Origin: an uncultured bacterium
GTDB taxonomy: Bacteria > Cyanobacteriota > Vampirovibrionia > Gastranaerophilales > Gastranaerophilaceae
Length of the DNA stretch: 64,000 nucleotides
Direction: 5' to 3'
NCBI GenBank assembly: GCA_902777605.1
Contig: CACYUI010000015.1
Coordinates: 1-64,000, forward strand
Position 1 is the stretch's first letter. Each line of letters opens with the position of its first letter. A model generated the notes under the pieces. That model worked only from the letters and a program-made list of their open reading frames with translations. It had not been told where the DNA came from and searched no databases. The translations under genes and the position numbers were made by a program. Shown here piece after piece: positions 40,771 through 49,592 of the stretch.

Positions 40771-42687
40771 ATGAAAAATTTGAAAAAGAAATTGTCAGCA
40801 GTAGTTCTCACAGCAGTATTTGCAACAATGCAAGTATCAATGGCAAACCCCATCGATACAGGCTTAGGAACACAAAACGGCGGAGCTGTAATTAACAATA
40901 CAACCGGTGGTTTTGCAGGCTTGGATGTCGGAACAGACAAGGGTGAAACATTAAACTTCAATGCAGTGAACGGAGCAAACGGTTTAACAGTATTGAATAC
41001 AGTAAACCAAGGAATGACTAATATATATGGTCAAGTAAGTGCAAACAGCGGTATTGGTCAATTGATTATTTCAAACCCAAATGGTGTATTATTTGACGGT
41101 GCAAAATTCACAACTGCAGGTGATGCGTTAATTACAACTCAACAGATGACAGCAACATTTAATAGCGGCATTATGGATGTTTCAAAGGTTCCTACAACTG
41201 CTAATGTTGATTTTGTAACTATCAAAGATTCAAATATTTCTGTTGGAGGTGAATTCCACATTTTAACCCCTTCTGTAAATGTTGTTAAATCAACAATCAA
41301 AGCAAATGACGGAGTAAAATTTGTTACAGCAAATGGTCAAGATTATCTATCAGTTGGAAATGCAGCACCAAAACAAGCTGTTCGTTTAGAATCAGTAAAT
41401 ATAGACGGTGATGTTTATATTGTATCTGATAAAGGTGCAGTCGCTACAGTTGGTGGTGGTGAAATTAACGGTAATTTGAATATTAAATCAGACGATGTTG
41501 TTGGTCTTAACTTTACAGATAACGGCAAGATTCTCCATGTAACAGGTGATGTTAATGCAGAAGGAAACGGCTGGGCAATGTACGCAAGAAATACAAAAGT
41601 TGACGGCAATCTTAATATGGAAAACGGCGGCGGTTTCTTAGAAGTCGGTAATGTTAGAGTTGGCGAAAATATGAACCTTAAAACCGTTGCTAAATCAGAA
41701 AATGATAAAGGTTATAAACACTTTGTCCATGTAGTTGGTGATACAGAAGTCGAAGGCGATGTAAATATTGATTCTAAAGACAACATTCATATCGGAAACT
41801 ACAATTTTGAAGAAAAAAGGTTGTTAGACGGTAACTTAAAAGTTAGTGGTAACTTAACAGCTCACGCTCATGACGGTCATGTTACAACAACGATTAATGT
41901 TCAAGCAAACAAAATAAGCTATACTTCAGATAATTTGAATGTATTAACAGATAAAGATTCTGTTTTGACAGCAAATGAATACGAATTTTCATCAAATGGC
42001 TATATCGGTGCAATTGGTGATTACGAAGAAGCTACAGGTACTGAAAGAATAATATCAGTAATGGAAAATTACACATTCATTCCAAAAGACTTAAAAGGTA
42101 ACGGATATACTCAAATAGCAGGCGGCAAAATTACAAAACTTGATGCAAACGGTAATGCATACATCTTATCAAAAGATGATGTAACTCTAACAGGAGCAAA
42201 TGCTCAAGACATAAACATTACAGCTCCTAATAAGAGAATAGATATTACAGGACCTGATGTTCACGCAAATAATATCAATGTCGGCAACGAAACAAACTAC
42301 TTAAAAGTAGATTTTGAAGGCAGAGATTTTACAACAAATTATACAAACATAAGAGATGAAAAAGTTGTAACAATCAGACCTGACGAAGTAATCACATATG
42401 ACTTGGCTGACGGTGGCTATAACCGACCAACTCTAAAACCTGATACAAATACTACATACTTAATTGGTCCGGATAGAGAGGTTCCACCACCTCCAGATAG
42501 AGTAAACCCACCCGATGAACCTGGCAGACAGATTGTACAATGGGTTCCTGAAGATGTAACCAAAGCTCCAGTAAACACTCCGGTAGCATTTGCAGCAGAT
42601 TTGGATGACGATGAAGAAGGAGCACCGGTTAGAAAGAATGTAGACGGATCAGTAACAGTCGTAAGAGCATTCCCGATGGGTAAATAA
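40771..42687 (+). CDS. TpsA/FHA-like exported beta-helix protein
   Basis: 638 residues with a signal peptide (KKKLSAVVLTAVFATMQVSM, cleavage near ANP) and a start supported by GAGGA. The N-terminal third is a two-partner-secretion domain: NAVNGANGLTVLNTVNQGMT and NPNGVLFDGAKFTTAGD. A long run of beta-strand repeats (for example VDGNLNMENGGG, DGHVTTTINV) should form a right-handed beta-helix. A Pro-rich linker and an acidic, conserved C-terminus end the protein. TpsA proteins need a TpsB outer-membrane transporter; none is in the window. Likely surface or secreted adhesin-like protein. Confidence 0.8.
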   Translation: MKNLKKKLSAVVLTAVFATMQVSMANPIDTGLGTQNGGAVINNTTGGFAGLDVGTDKGETLNFNAVNGANGLTVLNTVNQGMTNIYGQVSANSGIGQLIISNPNGVLFDGAKFTTAGDALITTQQMTATFNSGIMDVSKVPTTANVDFVTIKDSNISVGGEFHILTPSVNVVKSTIKANDGVKFVTANGQDYLSVGNAAPKQAVRLESVNIDGDVYIVSDKGAVATVGGGEINGNLNIKSDDVVGLNFTDNGKILHVTGDVNAEGNGWAMYARNTKVDGNLNMENGGGFLEVGNVRVGENMNLKTVAKSENDKGYKHFVHVVGDTEVEGDVNIDSKDNIHIGNYNFEEKRLLDGNLKVSGNLTAHAHDGHVTTTINVQANKISYTSDNLNVLTDKDSVLTANEYEFSSNGYIGAIGDYEEATGTERIISVMENYTFIPKDLKGNGYTQIAGGKITKLDANGNAYILSKDDVTLTGANAQDINITAPNKRIDITGPDVHANNINVGNETNYLKVDFEGRDFTTNYTNIRDEKVVTIRPDEVITYDLADGGYNRPTLKPDTNTTYLIGPDREVPPPPDRVNPPDEPGRQIVQWVPEDVTKAPVNTPVAFAADLDDDEEGAPVRKNVDGSVTVVRAFPMGK

Positions 42688-42704
42688 ATTAAAGATGGTA
42701 AGAT

Positions 42705-42737
42705 AAAAAGAACCGACAAAAGTCGGTTCTTTTTTTT
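42705..42737 (+). terminator. Terminator after second FHA-like gene
   Basis: AAAAGAACCGAC-aaaa-GTCGGTTCTTTT with a long T-run. Confidence 0.85.
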
Positions 42738-42756
42738 GTGAAGAAGAGAAAATTAG

Positions 42757-42765
42757 TGATATAAT
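42757..42765 (+). promoter_or_regulatory. Extended -10 promoter, leaderless anmK
   Basis: TGATATAAT, a perfect extended -10, followed by six T and the anmK ATG at 42772. Confidence 0.7.
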
Positions 42766-42771
42766 TTTTTT

Positions 42772-43887
42772 ATGGAAGAAAAAGAGCCTAAAAAAATAAT
42801 TGGTTTAATGTCAGGAACATCTTGCGACTCAATAGATGCAGGATTGTGCGAAGTTTATCCTGATATGTCAGTAAAACTTATACAAGGTATTAATCATCCA
42901 TATCCGGAACATATTAGAGCTAAGATTTTTTCTGCATTTAGAGGAGAGCTTTCAATAAAAGAGATATGTCAACTTAATTTTGCAGTAGGAAAATGTTTTG
43001 GTGATGCTGCAAATATTTTAATTGGAGAGTTTGGAAAACCTGATTTGATAGCAAGTCACGGTCAGACGATTTATCATTATCCCTACGATGAAAAATTGGA
43101 TAATATTTCTCTAAAAAGTACAATGCAAATAGGTGAAAGTTCTGTAATTGCAGCTCAAACAGGATGTCTTGTTGTATCAAATTTTAGAGAAAAAGATATT
43201 GCATATGGCGGTCAAGGCGCTCCACTTGTATGTTTTGCAGATGAAAAGTGGTTTAAAAACTCGCTTGTGCAAAATATAGGCGGAATATCAAATGTAACGG
43301 TAGTGTCTGATGATTGTGAAACTTTTGGTTTTGATACAGGCTGCGGTAATATTATGGTAGATTATTGTACGCAAAAATTATTTGGGCAAAAATACGATAA
43401 AGACGGAGAAATAGCTTCAAAAGGAAATGTATGTGAAAGCTGGCTTGATTGTCTTTTGCAAGATGAATACTATTTTCTCGAACCTCCAAAAACAACCGGC
43501 AGAGAGTATTTTTCAGTTAAATATATTGAAAATATGCTTAGAAATGCTCCTCCTGAACCAAAAGATGTAATATCAACTTTAACTGCATTAACGGCAAAAA
43601 CAATTGCCCAAGCTTATGAAAGGTTTGTGTACCCTAAAGCACATGTCGATACAGCTGTTATTGGCGGTGGAGGAGCATATAATAAGACAATGATGAAATT
43701 TTTAAGACAATATCTGCCGCAGAGAATTGAACTAAAAACGCATGAGGATTATGGGATTTCAAATAACTATAAAGAGGTTATGGCATTTGCTCTTTTAGGA
43801 TATTGCAATTTATATAATATTCCGAGTAATTTACCTTCTTGTACAGGTGCATTCAGACGGGTAGTTTTGGGAAAAATGACATCTTAA
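42772..43887 (+). CDS. anmK: Anhydro-N-acetylmuramic acid kinase
   Basis: 371 residues of the ASKHA kinase family. GLMSGTSCDSIDAGL at residues 11-25 is the phosphate-binding signature; ASHGQTIYHYP, VSNFREKDIAYGGQGAPLV, NIGGISNVT, GFDTGCGNIMVDYC and VIGGGGAYN follow in the expected order. It phosphorylates and opens 1,6-anhydro-MurNAc released by lytic transglycosylases, for cell-wall recycling. This fits with the SpoIID-like lytic enzyme of the same window. The next gene, tolC-like, starts 96 bases later with its own leader. Confidence 0.95.
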   Translation: MEEKEPKKIIGLMSGTSCDSIDAGLCEVYPDMSVKLIQGINHPYPEHIRAKIFSAFRGELSIKEICQLNFAVGKCFGDAANILIGEFGKPDLIASHGQTIYHYPYDEKLDNISLKSTMQIGESSVIAAQTGCLVVSNFREKDIAYGGQGAPLVCFADEKWFKNSLVQNIGGISNVTVVSDDCETFGFDTGCGNIMVDYCTQKLFGQKYDKDGEIASKGNVCESWLDCLLQDEYYFLEPPKTTGREYFSVKYIENMLRNAPPEPKDVISTLTALTAKTIAQAYERFVYPKAHVDTAVIGGGGAYNKTMMKFLRQYLPQRIELKTHEDYGISNNYKEVMAFALLGYCNLYNIPSNLPSCTGAFRRVVLGKMTS

Positions 43888-43983
43888 ATTTATAAAATGT
43901 CGAATATATAACAAACAGATGATACAAATTGGTTTATTTTATGTAATAATAAAAACAAGGTAAGATTAGAGAAGATAAAGAGT

Positions 43984-45426
43984 ATGAATAAAAAGATTTT
44001 AAGTTTGGTTATTACGGCTTGTGTGCTGGGACTTGCATCAGTACCCGCAGAAGCATTTAGTTTTAAGAAAAACAAAAATAATAATGTTCAATCAGTAAAA
44101 GCTACCAAGACAAAAAATAAGAAAGCGCAGGAAGAAGAAGTTAAATCTCCTTACACAAATGAAGTACATTCTGTGTTTTCACTCAAGGATTGCGTAGAGC
44201 TTGCGATAGAATACAATCCTGAAATACAAGCATCAATTTTTAACGAAGATGTTTATAAATCAAGGATAGGTCAAGCTTGGTCAAATTTCTTCCCTATAAT
44301 TAATGCAGGTTTGCAAGGTTCAAGGAGTGGAAGCAAGTATACGGGTGAAAGTCCTTACGGAGTTCCCAGCCAATATCTTACAATGGGTTATATCCCAAGC
44401 GTTTCGGCAGATATGATGATTTTTGATTTTGGTAAAACAAAAGCAACTGCTGATATGGCAAAGCGCATGTGGGAAGGCAGTAAAGAAGATACAAAAGAAA
44501 ATATTAATACGATTATATATAGTATAAAATCTGCTTATTATAATATTTTGTTTGCAGAAGCTCAAGTTAAAGTTTATGAAGATACTGTAGCGGATTTTGA
44601 ATTACAATTAAGTCAAGCTAAAGGATTTTATCGTTATGGTACAAAGCCTAAAGTTGATGTAGTAACTGCAGAGTATAACTTAGGTAAGGCAAAACTTAAT
44701 TTGGTTAAAGCTAAAAATGTTTTAGAAGTTGCAAGAGTTCAACTTTCAAGAATCATGGGTATTCCTGAATACACAAATTATGAACTTTCTGATCAGCTTT
44801 CTTTAAATAAATACGATGAAACATTTGAAAATGCAATTAAAACAGCATTTGATGTAAGACCTGAATTAATTTCTGCTCAAAAATCAGTTGATGCTGCTAA
44901 GATGAACCTTAGAGCAACAAGAAGAGAGTTGACTCCTGATTTAGGAATTTTTGCAGGATACGATAACGGTATCGGTAATAAATACAATGTTCAATCTGCT
45001 CAAGTAGGTTTTGGCCTGAATTATACAGGACTAAATCTTATGAGAATTAAAAAACAAATAGATGAAGCAAACGCTGCATATAAAAAATCTAAAGCTAAAT
45101 ATGAAGATGTAAAACACACCGTATACTTTAATGTTAAAAAGAATTATATGGACTTGCAAACTGATGCTGAAGCTATTGTTATTGCAAAACTTGCTCTTGA
45201 TCAAGCAAAAGAACAATACAGACAAGTTACAGGAAGATACAAAGCCGGTGTCGGTGATGCAATCGAGCTTAAAGATGGTGAAAATACATATTTGAATGCT
45301 CGTTTAGATTTTTATAATGCAATGTTGAATTATAATGTAACCGCAGCAAGCTTAGAACGAGAAATTGGTATTCCGCTTGTAATGTCGGATAAGTATGTTA
45401 TAGAGCTTAAGGCCGAAGATTTATAG
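43984..45426 (+). CDS. TolC-family outer membrane efflux protein
   Basis: 480 residues with a Sec signal (KKILSLVITACVLGLASVPAEA). Two OEP repeats are visible: SLKDCVELAIEYNPEIQAS with the helical stretch YKSRIGQAWSNFFPIINA, and the second ATRRELTPDLGIFAGYDN. VDVVTAEYNLGKAKLNLVKAKN and YLNARLDFYNAMLNYN are the long coiled helices of the periplasmic tunnel. It is a plausible outer-membrane partner for the AcrAB-like pump 8 kb away or for a type I exporter elsewhere. It is not a TpsB protein, so it does not by itself explain export of the FHA-like proteins next to it. Confidence 0.9.
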   Translation: MNKKILSLVITACVLGLASVPAEAFSFKKNKNNNVQSVKATKTKNKKAQEEEVKSPYTNEVHSVFSLKDCVELAIEYNPEIQASIFNEDVYKSRIGQAWSNFFPIINAGLQGSRSGSKYTGESPYGVPSQYLTMGYIPSVSADMMIFDFGKTKATADMAKRMWEGSKEDTKENINTIIYSIKSAYYNILFAEAQVKVYEDTVADFELQLSQAKGFYRYGTKPKVDVVTAEYNLGKAKLNLVKAKNVLEVARVQLSRIMGIPEYTNYELSDQLSLNKYDETFENAIKTAFDVRPELISAQKSVDAAKMNLRATRRELTPDLGIFAGYDNGIGNKYNVQSAQVGFGLNYTGLNLMRIKKQIDEANAAYKKSKAKYEDVKHTVYFNVKKNYMDLQTDAEAIVIAKLALDQAKEQYRQVTGRYKAGVGDAIELKDGENTYLNARLDFYNAMLNYNVTAASLEREIGIPLVMSDKYVIELKAEDL

Positions 45427-45452
45427 AAATAAATCTTATTATAGTATTTAAT

Positions 45453-45483
45453 ATATAGGTTAGTACTATCCGCTGACCTATAT
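45453..45483. terminator. Hairpin between converging genes
   Basis: ATATAGGT pairs with ACCTATAT around a 15-base loop, between tolC-like (plus) and the phosphatase gene (minus). No strong T-run, so termination is likely but not certain. Confidence 0.5.
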
Positions 45484-45498
45484 TATTATTTCAAATAT

Positions 45499-47781
45499 CT
45501 ATAAATAAAGGCTAACGGATAAAATATTTTTTCCGTCTTTATATTCGTACGAGATTTCATCAACGGAATTTTTAACAATAAATATTCCCAGTCCGCCTTG
45601 TTCACGACTTTCGGGCGGGAAGTTGACATCAGGATCAGGACGCTCAAGCGGGTTATATGGAGTTCCCCAATCTATAAAGCGCATTATAAACTTGTTGTTC
45701 TCTTTTGTTGTTTCAATGCAGATTTTTCCGATATTGTCAGTATAAGCATAAGATGCGATATTTGTGTATATTTCTTCTGATACAAGTTCCAGCTTGAATC
45801 TTTTATCCTGTGCTATATCGTTTGAATCAAAAACTCCATATAGCCAATTTAAAAAATCTTTGTAGTTTTCTTTTTTTGCATCATTTGCATAAATCTTTGT
45901 GTCATCAGAACCTGTATATTTGAATACCAGCATTGTCATATCGTCGCTTTGTGGATAGTTTTGAGTAAATATTTTTACATCTTCCCTGTATTCTGAAACT
46001 TTTTCTTCAAGAGTTGCCTCTTTGGAATTTATTACGGAATTTAAGAGTCTTTCTTCTCCGTACAACTCGTCTTTATCGTTTACGGCCTCTGTTATGCCGT
46101 CTGTATAAATAATAATTTCGTCACCAACATTCAGTTGCATTTCATCAACTTCGAATTTTGCGTTATCAAAAGCTCCAAGTACTATATTTGAATTTAAATT
46201 TTTATATTCATACTTTCCGTTTTGTTTGATAATTGGGGGATTATGACCGCAGTTTACAAAAGAAATTTTACCGTTTGAGATATCAACAATACCAAATAAT
46301 ACTGTTACAAAAAATCCTTGTTTGTTATTAGAACATATTTTTCTGTTAATTTCTTCCGCCATTTGAGAAGGTTCTAAACCAGATTGAGCTATATAGTTTA
46401 TCAGTGTTTTTACTGTCATCATAAATAGAGCTGCCGGAACACCCTTTCCTGAGACATCGGCTATCAAAAACATAAATTTGTTTTCATCAATAAAATAAAA
46501 ATCGTAAAAATCGCCGCCGACTTCTTTTGCAGGAGTCATACTTGCAAAGATATCAAATTCTTTTTTGTCAGGGAATGGCGGGAAAACATTCGGTAAACTT
46601 GAAGCTTGAATAGTTTTTGCTAAAGATAGTTCTGATTCTATTCTTTCTCGCTCTTTAGTAATATTTTTAATATCACCTGCCATTCTGTTAAATGTTGAAG
46701 CAAGGCGAGCAAATTCTTCAGGTTTTTCAAGTCTGATTTCTGTATTCAAATCTCCATGACTTATTTTGTTAGCAATATCTGTCAGCTTATCTATAGGTTT
46801 GTCTATATTTCTTTTTAAGCCTAAGTAAAGAAGCGCGGATATCATAAGGCTTATGCCCATCAAGACTGCAAACAGTGCAATAACATGACGGTAAAGAATT
46901 GCAAATAATTCATTTTTTGGAATAACAACAATATAAATCATTCCGTTATCTAAAGTTTTTACATAAGGAATATATTTATGTCCTTTGTAGGTTATATATG
47001 TAACTTGTTTTAAATTACTTTTATACCAAGGTATAGATTTTACGGATTTTCCGATAAGTTCATCGTTATTTAGATTAGGATCTGTGGATGCAATTATGTA
47101 ATCGTGGTCAATATCTGCAAAAAGAGCAAAACTGTTTGGAGTTGGTTTCATTTCGGAAACGGATTTTACGATTGAACTGATTTCCCAATCTACCGTAGAT
47201 AAGCCAACAATAGTGCCATTACTGTAAATTCCTGAACCGGCCGTCATCATAAGAGTGTTGCTGCCTTCTTTTTCGTAGTATGGAGATGACCAAACCACAT
47301 TATTCTTTTCGTTTAGTTTTGGCATAATTTCTACATACCAACTTTTTTCAGGGTAATTGTAATCTTCTGTTTCAAATTGGTTATCTATAACAACTTTATT
47401 TTGTTTGTTTCTGTATGCATAAATACAAAAATATTTTTTGTCTTTTCTTAGTAAATATGGTTTGAACCAAATTCCGCCGCCAAGAGAATTCTCATAATTT
47501 TCAAAAAGATCAATGATAACTTGTTCTGCGGTAGTCCTGTTTTTATCAATATAATAGAACATTTCACCCTGCAGCGCGAGATCTTTAGCATTATCTTCTA
47601 TTCTTATTATTTCTTTGTTAATATTTTGAGCTAGTGTTGCAATAGAATGCGAACAGCCAATAATTATAAGATTTTTGCTTGTTTTAAGATACAAAAAACT
47701 AAACGCACTAAGTAAAATACATAGCGCTAATAACATTAAAACCGTTATAATTGTGATTTTTGACTTAATTGTATTAAACAT
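45499..47781 (-). CDS. Sensor phosphatase: Cache-HAMP-SpoIIE-HATPase fusion
   Basis: 760 residues. Two membrane segments (residues 9-30 and about 292-315) enclose a periplasmic dCache-like sensor (LGGGIWFKPYL, SWYVEIMPK, TVDWEISSIV). HAMP follows (near 320-370), then a PP2C/SpoIIE domain with VGGDFYDFY, LIADVSGKGVPAALF, IIYTDGITEAV and QSDDMTMLVF, and finally an RsbW-like HATPase with EEIYTNIASYAY, DWGTPYNP and QGGLGIF. RsbU and RsbW functions are thus in one chain. It should dephosphorylate, and could rephosphorylate, the STAS protein encoded seven bases upstream. The controlled output is not encoded here. Confidence 0.88.
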   Translation of the reverse strand: MFNTIKSKITIITVLMLLALCILLSAFSFLYLKTSKNLIIIGCSHSIATLAQNINKEIIRIEDNAKDLALQGEMFYYIDKNRTTAEQVIIDLFENYENSLGGGIWFKPYLLRKDKKYFCIYAYRNKQNKVVIDNQFETEDYNYPEKSWYVEIMPKLNEKNNVVWSSPYYEKEGSNTLMMTAGSGIYSNGTIVGLSTVDWEISSIVKSVSEMKPTPNSFALFADIDHDYIIASTDPNLNNDELIGKSVKSIPWYKSNLKQVTYITYKGHKYIPYVKTLDNGMIYIVVIPKNELFAILYRHVIALFAVLMGISLMISALLYLGLKRNIDKPIDKLTDIANKISHGDLNTEIRLEKPEEFARLASTFNRMAGDIKNITKERERIESELSLAKTIQASSLPNVFPPFPDKKEFDIFASMTPAKEVGGDFYDFYFIDENKFMFLIADVSGKGVPAALFMMTVKTLINYIAQSGLEPSQMAEEINRKICSNNKQGFFVTVLFGIVDISNGKISFVNCGHNPPIIKQNGKYEYKNLNSNIVLGAFDNAKFEVDEMQLNVGDEIIIYTDGITEAVNDKDELYGEERLLNSVINSKEATLEEKVSEYREDVKIFTQNYPQSDDMTMLVFKYTGSDDTKIYANDAKKENYKDFLNWLYGVFDSNDIAQDKRFKLELVSEEIYTNIASYAYTDNIGKICIETTKENNKFIMRFIDWGTPYNPLERPDPDVNFPPESREQGGLGIFIVKNSVDEISYEYKDGKNILSVSLYL

Positions 47782-47787
47782 AAAAAA

Positions 47788-48099
47788 CTAAGATACTTTT
47801 AAGAATTTGTCAAAACCTGTCATTTTTAAAACTTCTGCAACAGGTGCTTGAACATTAACAATATTAACAGAACCGCCTTGCTTACTGACATTTTGATAAA
47901 GTTCGAGTAAAACTCTGAGCCCAATACTTGCAACATAAGTTATTTGAGAAAAATCAAGAAATAAATCTTTTGTTCCGCTATAATCATCAATGGCATCGTT
48001 GATTTTCATACCGTATTCTGCAGCTGTATCAATGTCGAGTTTTCCGGCTGCTTTAACATGTAAGTTTGAATTTAAATCTTTTTCAAATGATATTTCCAT
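47788..48099 (-). CDS. STAS-domain anti-anti-sigma factor (RsbV/SpoIIAA type)
   Basis: 103 residues from the ATG at 48099 with GAGGA six bases upstream. A single STAS domain is clear: a beta-strand start (MEISFEKDLNSNLHVKAAGK), then DLFLDFSQITYVASIGLRVLLEL, where the Ser of YVASIGLR is the site of regulatory phosphorylation, and VNIVNVQAPVAEVLKMTGFDKF. It should be the substrate of the downstream phosphatase/kinase fusion. Its partner, a free anti-sigma factor or other target, is not visible. Confidence 0.9.
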   Translation of the reverse strand: MEISFEKDLNSNLHVKAAGKLDIDTAAEYGMKINDAIDDYSGTKDLFLDFSQITYVASIGLRVLLELYQNVSKQGGSVNIVNVQAPVAEVLKMTGFDKFLKVS

Positions 48100-48152
48100 A
48101 TACAATCCTCTTCTTTTATTACGATAGAATTATTATAACATAATATTTATAA

Positions 48153-49460
48153 TTAAGCTCTAAGTCCTATATAAAGTAGCAGCAGCAAAATAATCGGCAC
48201 AACAAATTTTAATCCGATATCAAAAAGAAATGCAACAAATTTGTTATTTATAAAAGAATTTCCCTTAATTTTAAGAAACCAACCGGCAATTATACATAAG
48301 AAAAATGCGTTTAAAGGCATAAGTAAATTTGAAGTTACAAAATCTAGGCAATCAAAAATATTTTTTCCGAAAATTTTGAAATCCCCTAAAATACCAAAAG
48401 ATAGTGTTGCAGGTATAGCAAAAGCTGCAATAATAAAGAATAAAATAGTGCATGCTTTTGTTCTTGAAATTTTCATTCGCTCAGTCATTGATGCGACAGG
48501 AACTTCCAAAATGCTAATTCCTGATGTCACTGCTGCTGCAAGCAATAATACAAAAAATGCAAGAGAAACAATTTCACCATGTGGAATTTGTGCAAAGATA
48601 TGTGGTAATGTTACAAATACGAGCCCGGCACCTGAATTTGGTTCAAGCCCGAAAGAGAATATTGCAGGAAATATCATAATTCCGGCTAAAAGAGCAAATA
48701 GTGTATCAGAAAAAATTATCGTATAAGTAGATTTTGTAATGCTTTTGTCGTCTTTAATATAACTTCCATAGGTTAAAAGCGCTCCCATACCAATACTCAA
48801 GGTAAAAAGAGCCTGACCTAATGCTGCAAGAAACATATGTGCGTTAACCTTTGAAAAATCAGGTTTAAACATATATTCAAGTCCCAAATGTGAATTAGGA
48901 AGAGAAAGTGAAAAAGCAATCAAACCTAATAAAATTACTGCAAACATTGGCATTAAAACATTGTTTGCAAATTCAATCCCTTTTTTTACTCCTCTTGCGG
49001 TAAAAAATATACATATTAATAAAAACGCAAGAGTTAAACCGCAAGCAGGTATTGAATTTTGAGTGAGTTCTGTAAAATATTCTCCAAAATTAAACATTTT
49101 TAAGTTACTGAAACTCAATCCTATGTAATTTATAATCCAACCGCCAACAATAAAATAAAATGATGAAATTAAAATACCTGTGACGGGATTCATAATGCCT
49201 AATAATTTGAATTTAGGATTTATTGATTCGTAAGCGCCAACACATTCCTTTTTTGTAATTTTTCCAACTGCAAGCTCAGCAAACAGAGGAATAAAACAGA
49301 TAGTAATTATAAGTAGAAGATAAACAACAAGAAAAATTGCTCCGCCATTTTGCCCCATAATATAAGGAAATCGCCAGATATTACCTAAACCTACAGCAGA
49401 ACCTACTGCCGCAAGTATAAATGAAACTCTTGAACTCCAGCTCGGTCTTTTATCTTCCAT
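48153..49460 (-). CDS. Sodium-dependent transporter, NSS/SNF family
   Basis: 435 residues with about 11 membrane helices. The N-terminal ILAAVGSAVGLGNIWRFPYIMGQNG is the NSS helix 1 signature with the unwound sodium and substrate site. FIVGGWIINYIG, TLSIGMGALLTYGSYI (helix 6) and VAFFVLLLAAAVTSGISILE-like segments follow. Such transporters take up amino acids with sodium, as in LeuT or TnaT; the substrate is not evident. GAGAG precedes the ATG. It is upstream of the STAS gene by 54 bases on the same strand and may share its transcript. Confidence 0.9.
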   Translation of the reverse strand: MEDKRPSWSSRVSFILAAVGSAVGLGNIWRFPYIMGQNGGAIFLVVYLLLIITICFIPLFAELAVGKITKKECVGAYESINPKFKLLGIMNPVTGILISSFYFIVGGWIINYIGLSFSNLKMFNFGEYFTELTQNSIPACGLTLAFLLICIFFTARGVKKGIEFANNVLMPMFAVILLGLIAFSLSLPNSHLGLEYMFKPDFSKVNAHMFLAALGQALFTLSIGMGALLTYGSYIKDDKSITKSTYTIIFSDTLFALLAGIMIFPAIFSFGLEPNSGAGLVFVTLPHIFAQIPHGEIVSLAFFVLLLAAAVTSGISILEVPVASMTERMKISRTKACTILFFIIAAFAIPATLSFGILGDFKIFGKNIFDCLDFVTSNLLMPLNAFFLCIIAGWFLKIKGNSFINNKFVAFLFDIGLKFVVPIILLLLLYIGLRA

Positions 49461-49592
49461 TTTTCTCTCTGCCTATAGTTTTATAACAAATTATATGTAA
49501 ATTATAATACAAAATGCTTTTTATAAGTTAACATGACAAAAATTTTTTTTTACGAGTTTTTATATGATTGATAATTATTAGGGGAACATTAA

